Assembly: GCA_964348225.1 (NCBI GenBank)
Contig: CAYGBM010000035.1
Coordinates: 1 to 64,000, forward strand
Direction of reading: 5' to 3'
DNA from: CAYGBM01 sp964348225
Lineage (GTDB): Bacteria; Patescibacteriota; Minisyncoccia; Minisyncoccales; CG1-02-41-26
DNA length: 64,000 nucleotides
Of this stretch, positions 58,017 through 64,000 are shown piece after piece (position 1 is the stretch's first letter; each line of letters opens with the position of its first letter). Both the position numbers and the translations under genes were made by a program. The notes beneath the pieces were generated by a model that did not search any database, was not told the origin of the DNA, and worked only from the letters and a program-made list of their open reading frames with translations.

Positions 58017-58117
58017 TTAAGAATTAAAAATTAATAATTAAGAATTTAATTAAAAGTTAAAAGTTTTCGATTGTTGATGTAATTCTTAACTTTTAATTCT
58101 TAATTATTAATTTATTG
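58017..58117. repeat. AT-rich repeat B (TTAAGAATTAAAAATTAA), copy 1
   Basis: TTAAGAATTAAAAATTAATAATT on the left and its approximate complement AATTCTTAACTTTTAATTC on the right form a long hairpin with a CGATTGTTG centre. A closely related unit lies at 59480-59593. Confidence 0.8.
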
Positions 58118-58119
58118 TT

Positions 58120-58926
58120 GTGAACCCTCTCATTAGATTTTTTACCATAATATTATATCAGCCACTCTTTAACCTTTTGATACTCATATATGTCTATTTT
58201 CCAGGGCATGATTTTGGAGTGGCGGTGATTCTTTTGACCCTAATTATCAGGCTAATTCTTCATCCTTTCTCCAGAAAGGCAATTGTTTCTCAAAAAGCAT
58301 TGGGCTTGTTGCAGCCGAAGATTAAAGAGCTTCAGCAAAAGTATAAGAATGACAAAGCCCAACAAACAAAAGCAATAATGGAGTTGTACAAGAAAGAGAA
58401 GATTAGTCCTATGTCTGGCTGCTTTCCTATCCTCTTGCAGTTGCCCATTCTTATTGCCCTTTACCAGGTCTTCTTGAGGGGATTTGGGCCAGAAATTTTA
58501 AGCACTTATCTTTATGGCCCGGTGCCTAATCCCGGCGAATTCATCCCGACTTTTTTGGGAATTATTAATTTGGCTGAACCTAATTTAATTTTAGCAATAC
58601 TGGCTGGGGCTTTACAGTTTTTTCAGTCGAAGATTTCAATGAAGATGCAGCAGGGTAAGAGGAAATCAGGCAAAAAAGACATTTCTTCAATGATGCAAAA
58701 GCAGATGTTGTATTTCTTGCCCCTTCTGACTGTTTTTCTTGTTTGGAGGTTTGGGGCGATTATCGGGCTTTATTGGGTGGTTAGCACCGCCTTTGCAATT
58801 GGAGAACATTATTTAGTAAAATTCAAAGCTCAAAACCCTTCGAAGCAGGGCAAGTCCACCAAGGGGCTGGCAAAAAGCGAGCTTAGTTCCGAGCCTAGTT
58901 CCAGGGAAACTACGTCTCAAAAGTAA
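58120..58926 (+). CDS. yidC: Membrane protein insertase YidC (Oxa1 family)
   Basis: 268 residues from GTG 58120. Five membrane helices are seen, without the large periplasmic domain of Proteobacteria: ILYQPLFNLLILIYVYFP, DFGVAVILLTLIIRLILHPFSRKAIVSQ with the hydrophilic groove Arg, QLPILIALYQVFLRGFG, LILAILAGALQFF and MLYFLPLLTVFLVWRFGAIIGLYWVVSTAFAI. The KIKELQQKYKNDKAQQTKAIMELYKKEKISPMSGCFPILLQ loop is diagnostic. It inserts membrane proteins with or without Sec. The basic C-terminus is Ser/Lys-rich. Confidence 0.95.
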   Translation: MNPLIRFFTIILYQPLFNLLILIYVYFPGHDFGVAVILLTLIIRLILHPFSRKAIVSQKALGLLQPKIKELQQKYKNDKAQQTKAIMELYKKEKISPMSGCFPILLQLPILIALYQVFLRGFGPEILSTYLYGPVPNPGEFIPTFLGIINLAEPNLILAILAGALQFFQSKISMKMQQGKRKSGKKDISSMMQKQMLYFLPLLTVFLVWRFGAIIGLYWVVSTAFAIGEHYLVKFKAQNPSKQGKSTKGLAKSELSSEPSSRETTSQK

Positions 58927-58953
58927 AAACCTTTACTTGAGATAACTCTCTTT

Positions 58954-59409
58954 ATGGATAAAAAAAGTCAAAAACAAGCAGAAAAAATAATCAAGGAGTT
59001 TTTTGAAAAGATGGGCTTTGAAGTAGAGATTGATTCTCAGGAGTTAATAGACAATACCTTGTCGTTTAACCTGCTGGCGAAAGAGCCCCAGATTATAATC
59101 GGAGAGAAAGGAAAAACGCTTATTGAAATCCAAAAAGTCTTGGGGAAGATGCTGCGCAAGAAACTAGAGGAACAGGTTTATCTTGACCTTGACATAAACC
59201 AATACAAAAAGAACAAGACCAAATACCTGAAAGAGCTGGCCCAAGAATTGGCCAACAGGGTGGCTCTGGAAAAGAGGGAGCGGCCTCTCTTTCCCATGTC
59301 AGCTTATGAAAGGCGGATTATCCACACAGAACTTGCAGGGAGGGAAGATGTTACAACAGAAAGCAGGGGCGAGGGGCTAGAGAGAAGGGTGGTAATAAAA
59401 CCAGCCTAG
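58954..59409 (+). CDS. khpB: KhpB/Jag-type KH-R3H RNA-binding protein
   Basis: 151 residues. A KH domain (LSFNLLAKEPQIIIGEKGKTLIEIQKVLGKMLRKKL with the IIGEKG loop) precedes an R3H domain (LAQELANRVALEKRERPLFPMSAYERRIIHTEL). It lacks the Jag-N domain found in longer homologues. With yidC it forms the standard yidC-jag pair; the family binds RNA and influences cell division and envelope genes. Confidence 0.93.
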   Translation: MDKKSQKQAEKIIKEFFEKMGFEVEIDSQELIDNTLSFNLLAKEPQIIIGEKGKTLIEIQKVLGKMLRKKLEEQVYLDLDINQYKKNKTKYLKELAQELANRVALEKRERPLFPMSAYERRIIHTELAGREDVTTESRGEGLERRVVIKPA

Positions 59410-59479
59410 TTTCTGTTCCGGTTGATTTGTGGTAGGATATAATAAGAGTTATTAGGGCTTTTAGTATTGAAACAAGGAT

Positions 59480-59593
59480 TAATTAAGAATTAAAAATTAA
59501 CAATTAAGAATTAAATTTAAAATTAAAAATTACAACCTCTTAAAAGAAATTCTTAATTAAATTTTTAACTTTTAATTCTTAATTTTTAATTCG
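59480..59593. repeat. AT-rich repeat B (TTAAGAATTAAAAATTAA), copy 2
   Basis: TTAAGAATTAAAAATTAACAATT and its complement AATTCTTAATTTTTAATTC make a hairpin of about 110 nt around ACAACCTCTTAAAAG. Together with copy 1 it flanks the yidC-khpB pair in the same orientation. Confidence 0.8.
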
Positions 59594-59640
59594 ATGCCCG
59601 AGCGAACCCCTCACTTGCTTACAGGTAAGGGGGAGCGAGG

Positions 59641-60058
59641 GTGAAGGAGTACGCAGTTCAGGGTTCCAAAGTATTTAGAAAGAGAATCAACCATTGCCTT
59701 TGGTTTAACATTTAAAAGCTTGGCTGTTTTGGGGGCTTTGGGGGTGGTGTTATTTCTTCTTTGGTATGTACTTCCAAAGATTATCTTCTTTGTGGTGGTT
59801 TTCTTTGTGCTGGCTTTATTTATGGTGCTTAACTTCCTGAAGATTGAGGGCCAGAAAGTTTATGAAATCTTAACGACCTCCTTTAGCTTCCTTTTTTCCA
59901 AGAGAAAATATCTTTGGCAGAAGAAAGAAGGGTTAAAACCCATAAAGGTTGTAAGAAAAAGAAAAAAAGAAAAAAAGAAAGAGGAAGCTCCCTTAAGACT
60001 TGCTCCAAAGAGCAGACTGGGGCAAATCAAGTCAAAAATAGAGCTTGGACCAAAATGA
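59641..60058 (+). CDS. PrgI-family protein of a VirB4-type system, start unclear (possible frameshift)
   Basis: The frame that ends at 60058 encodes VPKYLERESTIAFGLTFKSL then two adjacent helices (LAVLGALGVVLFLLWYVLPKIIFFVVVFFVLALFMV) and a basic tail, matching PrgI proteins (VirB3-like, paired with VirB4). No ATG, GTG or TTG opens this frame before a TTG at 59720, which would cut off the conserved N-terminus. A GTG at 59641 has an SD (AAGGGGGAG at 59625-59633) and reads MKEYAV in the neighbouring frame. Removing seven bases (59659-59665 region, CAGGGTT between two GTT) would join this to PKYLE. A frameshift, sequence error or non-standard start is therefore likely. It overlaps the next gene by ATGA. 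Confidence 0.65.
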
Positions 60059-60690
60059 GACTAGCTGCCCAATCTTTTTTACAATTTGACCAGATTAGGG
60101 AAGGGGTAATTGTGCTGAAGAACAAAGCCTTGAGAGGGATCTTGATGGTGTCTTCGGTAAACTTTGAATTGAAGTCAGCAGAAGAACAAGACGCCATCAT
60201 TTTTCAGTTCCAGAATTTTTTGAATTCCTTAGACTTTTCCTGTCAAATCATCATTCAATCAAGAAGACTCAACATCACCGGCTATTTTGAGAAGTTAAAA
60301 GAGCTTGAACGAGGGCAAAAGAATGAGCTGTTAAAAATCCAGACCATTGAGTACCGAAAGTTTGTGGAAAAACTGGTGGCTAAAGGAACCATCATGACAA
60401 AACAGTTTTTTGTTGTTGTGCCCTATACCATAGGCGAAATGCGGGGTATAAAATCTACAACCCCCTTTAAAAAAGGCGTGAGCATGGCTTTGACTGAAGA
60501 GGTATTCCAAAGATGTAGAGATCAGCTTTACCAGCGGATGGAATTTGTGGGCATTGGCTTGAGAAGATCTGGGTTGGGGGTTGTGCCTCTGACCACTCCC
60601 GAGCTCATCGAACTCCTTTGGGGCTGGCACCATCCAAAAGAATCAGAGGTTGGCTATTACCCCGAGATTTTACCAGAGTTTATGAAGTAA
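60055..60690 (+). CDS. TraC-like / VirB4-partner protein of a conjugation-like system
   Basis: 211 residues from ATG 60055. LAAQSFLQFDQIREGVIVLKNKALRGILMVSSVNFELKSAEEQDAII resembles the N-terminal domain of TraC/VirB4-type proteins of Gram-positive conjugation modules, where FxxIxxGVIILKDGxYRAVL is typical. The rest contains TKQFFVVVPY and ends on a helix before GWHHP. No ATPase motif is present; the ATPase is the next gene. It is coupled by ATGA to prgI and is three bases from virB4. Soluble, probably cytoplasmic at the membrane. Confidence 0.82.
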   Translation: MRLAAQSFLQFDQIREGVIVLKNKALRGILMVSSVNFELKSAEEQDAIIFQFQNFLNSLDFSCQIIIQSRRLNITGYFEKLKELERGQKNELLKIQTIEYRKFVEKLVAKGTIMTKQFFVVVPYTIGEMRGIKSTTPFKKGVSMALTEEVFQRCRDQLYQRMEFVGIGLRRSGLGVVPLTTPELIELLWGWHHPKESEVGYYPEILPEFMK

Positions 60691-60692
60691 TC

Positions 60693-62513
60693 ATGAAACT
60701 TCCCTCTTTTTTCAAAAAAGGAAAAATTATTGAAAAGCTGGAAATCCAACCAGCAGAGATCAAGGTAGAGGACATTATTGCCCCCTCTTCCATTGAGGTA
60801 AAGCAGAACTACATTAAGCTGGGCGAGAGGTTCTGCAAGTCGTTCTTTGTTTTCTCTTACCCAAGGTATCTCTCTGCTGGCTGGCTTTCCCCTGTTGTTA
60901 ACCTGAATTATTCTCTTGATATCAGTTTGCACATCCACCCCGTTGACACCGGGGCTGTTTTGAAAAGGCTGCGCAAAAAACTCACTGAAATCCAAGCTGA
61001 ACTCGGGGAGAGGCAGGAAAAGGGACTAATCAGAGACCCAGCTTTGGAGACAGCCTACAAAGATATTGAGCAGCTAAGAGACGAGCTTCAAACAGCCAGA
61101 GAAAGGGTTTTTCGCTTAGGGCTTTACCTTACTGTTTATGGTGATGATGACAAAGAATTAAGAGCGGTTGAAAGCCTTATCAGGTCAATTTTTGAGGCAA
61201 GATTAATCTATGTTAAACCAACTCTAATGAGAGAGAAAAAGGGGTTTTTCTCAACCCTTCCCTATGGGCTGGACCAAATACTGGTTCACACCCCTATGAA
61301 CACTGCCCCTCTCTCTAGCATGTTTCCCTTTGTTTCTCCAGACCTGAGCGCCAACGAGGGGATCCTTTATGGCTTGAATATGCACAACAGCTCAATGGTT
61401 TTGTTTGATAGGTTCAGCTTAGAGAACGCGAACATGGTCGCCTTCGCTAAGAGTGGAGCTGGCAAGTCGTATTTCTGCAAGCTGGAAGTGCTTCGTTATC
61501 TGATGCAAGACATCGGCGTCATTGTCATAGACCCGGAGAACGAGTATGAGTTCCTGTCTGATGCTGTTGGTGGGGCTTTCTTTAAAATATCTTTAACCTC
61601 TCCTCACCACTTAAACCCTTTTGACTTACCACCCGTTGAAGACAGAACACCAGAAGACGTTATAAGAACGAATGTTATTAACCTGGTCGGACTTTTAAGA
61701 ATAATGCTCGGGGGGCTGACCCCAACAGAGGACGCCATAATTGATAGAGCCTTAACTGAAACGTATGCTGCCAAGGACATTACCCCGGACAGTGACCCTT
61801 CAACCTGGAAAGACAAAATCCCTATAATGTCTGATTTTGAAGCAGTGCTTTCTGGTATGGAGGGGACAGAGTCTTTACTCAAAAGGGTGAGAAAGTTTAC
61901 CAAGGGGAGTTATGCTGCTTTTTTTAACAGCCCTTCAAATGTTTCTTTAGACCAGAATCTTATTATATTCGGAATCCGCGACATGGAAGATGAGCTTCGT
62001 CCTATGGCAACCTTTATTATCTTGAGATACATCTGGAATCAAATCAGGTCGGTGATGAAAAAGAGGATTCTGCTGGTTGATGAAGCCTGGTGGTTGATGC
62101 AGACAGAGGACGGGGCTTCTTTCTTGTTTGGTATTTGCAAAAGAGCAAGGAAATACTGGCTGGGCGTTTCAACCATCACTCAGGATGTTTCAGACTTTAT
62201 GGGGTCAGCCTACGGCAAGCCTATTATTACCAACTCTTCTTTGCAGCTTTTAATGAAGCAAAGCCCAGCCACCATTGATGTTGTCCAAAAAACCTTTAAT
62301 CTGACCGAGGGTGAAAAGAATACTCTTCTTCAATGCGATGTTGGGGAAGGCATCTTTATCGCTGGACAAAAAAGAGTGGCTTTAAAGGTTATTGCTTCTT
62401 ACGCTGAAGACCAGTTTATAACAAGCTCGCCAGAAGAAGTGAAAAAAATTAAAGAAGCCAAAAAGAAAATGATTAAAGAAGGCTACGCCCCACCAAGAAG
62501 GGGCATGTCTTAG
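60693..62513 (+). CDS. VirB4-family ATPase
   Basis: 606 residues from ATG 60693. The N-terminal half matches the CagE/TrbE-VirB4 domain (SAGWLSPVVNLNYSLDISLHIHPVDTGAVLKRLRKKL). The AAA+ motor has Walker A FAKSGAGKSYFCKLEVLRYL (about residues 253-262), DPENEYEFL, a Walker B KRILLVDEAWWLM (about 458-470) and TQDVSDFMGSAYG. It energises protein or DNA transfer through a VirB-like channel. No relaxase, VirD4 or other T4SS genes are in the window, so the system could be a secretion or pilus device rather than DNA transfer. It follows the TraC-like gene after two bases. Confidence 0.92.
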   Translation: MKLPSFFKKGKIIEKLEIQPAEIKVEDIIAPSSIEVKQNYIKLGERFCKSFFVFSYPRYLSAGWLSPVVNLNYSLDISLHIHPVDTGAVLKRLRKKLTEIQAELGERQEKGLIRDPALETAYKDIEQLRDELQTARERVFRLGLYLTVYGDDDKELRAVESLIRSIFEARLIYVKPTLMREKKGFFSTLPYGLDQILVHTPMNTAPLSSMFPFVSPDLSANEGILYGLNMHNSSMVLFDRFSLENANMVAFAKSGAGKSYFCKLEVLRYLMQDIGVIVIDPENEYEFLSDAVGGAFFKISLTSPHHLNPFDLPPVEDRTPEDVIRTNVINLVGLLRIMLGGLTPTEDAIIDRALTETYAAKDITPDSDPSTWKDKIPIMSDFEAVLSGMEGTESLLKRVRKFTKGSYAAFFNSPSNVSLDQNLIIFGIRDMEDELRPMATFIILRYIWNQIRSVMKKRILLVDEAWWLMQTEDGASFLFGICKRARKYWLGVSTITQDVSDFMGSAYGKPIITNSSLQLLMKQSPATIDVVQKTFNLTEGEKNTLLQCDVGEGIFIAGQKRVALKVIASYAEDQFITSSPEEVKKIKEAKKKMIKEGYAPPRRGMS

Positions 62514-62524
62514 TTACTGTTTTA

Positions 62525-64000
62525 ATGCGGCTCACAAATAGCAAAAAGCTTCTCTTAGCTTTGTTGGCTGTTGGCATTTTATTTCAAGCAGGCGTTGTGT
62601 TAGCTTTGGAGTATGAATATCCCAGTCTGCCTGGCATTGGGGTTTTAAAAGAGGACCAGCCGCTCAGCTTTTACATCAAATATTTTGTCAATCTTTTCTT
62701 TTACATTGTTGCTGGAGCTTGCGTGGTGGTTATAATCTTTGGCGGGATTTTGCATATTATAGCTTCTCAAAAGCCTACCACCCTGGTTAAAGCCAGAGAA
62801 TATATCAGACGAGGCCTTTTAGGTCTTTTAATTTTGCTCTGTTCTTTTTTGATTCTTTACACTATCAATCCCCAGCTTTTGCTTTTTAAAATAGACCTTG
62901 AAGAAGCAAAAATAGCCTTAGCCCCGGGCGAGAGAGAGCCTGAAGAGCCCAAAAAAGCAGGGTTTTTAGAAGTGATTCCTGGTGAGCTGGTAATGGATTC
63001 CCTCCAGTTTCTTCAGGGCAACGCTACTTTAAGTGAGGAGTTTGTCGGCGATTTCATCGCAGGCCCCGCTTTTCCAGAATATCCCCGTTTTGAAGTGTCT
63101 TTTCAAGAAGCCAAGATTTTAGCAGAGGCGCTAATTGAAAAAACCGAAATTCTGCATAATTCTTTTTGGGAATGCTGTAAGTGCGGCAATTCCTATGTTC
63201 ATTATTATTTTGAGATGAAGCTGAGAGGCGCAGAATGCGGGTGCCTGAGCGGAAAAGATGAGATAATCATTGGAGGCAAAGATATAAATATCACAGACCT
63301 TGATACATGCGTTAAAGAAATAAGGGGCTGTCATAGGGAACGGATAGAATCGTGTAAGGCCTGTATAGCTGCAGGAGGAACTCACGATACCTGCTCGGGC
63401 TGTGATTTAGATGAAAACACAGCAGCCTGCGGTCAGCCAAGCGACTGTTGGGCTTGTAAGAATTTCTGCAGCCAGTGCGGGTGCAGTCCTTCCTGCTTGC
63501 GACAAAAAGGGTTAAGAGATAAAAATGGCAACTTGGTTCCTTTTGGTGCTACCCCAAAAATGATTGATGAAATCATCAGCTATAGAAGGGATGAGATACT
63601 CGGGATTGTCAGCAAGGTTCGGGCTTTAAAAACAAAGGTGGCTGGGGTTCAGCTTACCTTGCACGACAAAGCCTTAAATGTTATCAAGGCTGCCTATATT
63701 ATGCAGCATGGCGATGATTTCCTTTTTCAAACCGAGCTTGAGCAGATTAAAAGAGATTTTGAAAAAGGGCTTGTGTTTTTGAAAGATATATTAGCTCAGA
63801 GAAGGTTCACTAAGGAGGATGCTTCCTCGCAGAACATTTTAGCACAAGACAGCCCTGATGATTTTGAAGATGAGCCAGCAGACGATAGTTTGTTTAATGT
63901 TGAATTTCTAGTTCAAACATACCCGAACTGGTTAGCCACTAAAGAAAAGGTTTTAGAGACTAGGGAAAGCTCAAGTTATTTCACTTTCTATATTCCCATC
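62525..64000 (+). CDS. Two-helix membrane protein with long Cys-rich extracellular domain, C-terminus off the right edge
   Basis: The frame is open from ATG 62525 to the window end (492 codons). A signal peptide (LLLALLAVGILFQAGVVLA), two membrane helices (FYIVAGACVVVIIFGGILHIIA and LLGLLILLCSFLILYTI) and a basic loop between them give the VirB2/pilin-like two-helix plan. After residue 130 an outside domain contains dense Cys clusters (FWECCKCGNSY, ECGCLSG, ESCKACIAAG, CWACKNFCSQCGCSPSC). In contrast to the giant protein at 16.7 kb the Cys part follows the helices. It lies 11 bases after virB4 and probably forms the surface or channel partner of it. Confidence 0.85.
   Translation, partial: MRLTNSKKLLLALLAVGILFQAGVVLALEYEYPSLPGIGVLKEDQPLSFYIKYFVNLFFYIVAGACVVVIIFGGILHIIASQKPTTLVKAREYIRRGLLGLLILLCSFLILYTINPQLLLFKIDLEEAKIALAPGEREPEEPKKAGFLEVIPGELVMDSLQFLQGNATLSEEFVGDFIAGPAFPEYPRFEVSFQEAKILAEALIEKTEILHNSFWECCKCGNSYVHYYFEMKLRGAECGCLSGKDEIIIGGKDINITDLDTCVKEIRGCHRERIESCKACIAAGGTHDTCSGCDLDENTAACGQPSDCWACKNFCSQCGCSPSCLRQKGLRDKNGNLVPFGATPKMIDEIISYRRDEILGIVSKVRALKTKVAGVQLTLHDKALNVIKAAYIMQHGDDFLFQTELEQIKRDFEKGLVFLKDILAQRRFTKEDASSQNILAQDSPDDFEDEPADDSLFNVEFLVQTYPNWLATKEKVLETRESSSYFTFYIPI

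Noticed and set aside
60940..60960. CCCCG/CGGGG hairpin in virB4
   Set aside because: Short, and the residues (HPVDTGAV) fit a normal family position, so no insertion is indicated.
1..64000. CRISPR array
   Set aside because: No series of direct repeats with regular unique spacers is seen; the repeats here are palindromes or AT-rich hairpins at irregular positions.

Overview
The window looks like a chromosome segment of a reduced bacterium of the Candidate Phyla Radiation (Patescibacteria, probably Parcubacteria-like). No rRNA gene is present to confirm this, so the assignment is inference. It rests on moderate-to-low GC, small compact genes, Elp3 of the bacterial CPCPGKCIFC type, DUF763, a presenilin-like protease, RtcB, a shortened PilB-type ATPase, a PolI with no room for a 3'-5' exonuclease domain, a Mur ligase without the usual N-terminal domain, and a PrgI / TraC-like / VirB4 cluster followed by a two-helix membrane protein with a large Cys-rich domain.

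Layout. 1-3.5 kb: partial radical SAM protein, tRNA-Arg(CCG), and a divergent pair of a Trm9-like methyltransferase and Elp3. 3.6-5.1 kb: a fucose/arabinose-isomerase-like gene that looks foreign. 5.2-16.6 kb: mostly minus-strand metabolic and RNA genes (hydrolase, LOG-like protein, presenilin-like protease, a fused L,D-transpeptidase/D,D-carboxypeptidase, metK, DUF763, a GIY-YIG element, Nif3, rtcB, nicotinate phosphoribosyltransferase). 16.7-23.6 kb: a 1593-residue Cys-rich surface protein ending in a pilin-like two-helix module, a small protein with the same module, and a Mur ligase. 23.6-31.2 kb: ruvA, uvrB, a long charged protein, rpsT, holA, mutM. 31.3-39.1 kb: a one-strand sensory cluster (two receiver proteins, a PAS histidine kinase, a PAS-only protein, two paralogous sensor-like proteins, a HAMP sensor without kinase, an exported FIST protein), then two small membrane proteins. 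39.1-51.6 kb: polA, tsaE, a degenerate DHH protein, a PilB-like ATPase, ruvB, a lamin-tail surface protein, a multi-pass membrane protein, a type IV pilin, yebC, ruvC and a small acidic protein. 51.6-59.4 kb: a class A PBP and the replication-origin neighbourhood dnaN-dnaA / rpmH-rnpA-yidD-yidC-khpB. 59.6-64 kb: a conjugation-like secretion cluster (PrgI, TraC-like, VirB4, two-helix Cys-rich membrane protein) that runs off the right edge.

The most striking feature is the density of short palindromic repeats, both between genes and in frame inside genes. One family (arms CCCCACACCA / TGGTGTGGGG) occurs as four solo palindromes, one of them in frame inside elp3. A fifth copy is split in two, with its halves flanking a GIY-YIG nuclease gene exactly like terminal inverted repeats. 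A second family (stem CCCGAGG, loop ACGGG) lies in frame in elp3 and in the lamin-tail protein. AT-rich repeats about 100-170 bp long sit between ruvC, rpmH, rnpA, yidC and prgI, and a fragment of one appears to be translated inside the Mur ligase. This suggests a REP-like repeat population that tolerates protein-coding targets, with the GIY-YIG protein as a candidate mobilising enzyme.

The genes together describe an envelope-focused organism: peptidoglycan synthesis and remodelling (Mur ligase, PBP1, LDT-DacA fusion), pili (PilB-like ATPase, pilin, presenilin-like protease), a VirB4-driven system with large Cys-rich two-helix surface proteins, and a small phosphorelay. These sit beside core replication and recombination genes clustered round a likely oriC.
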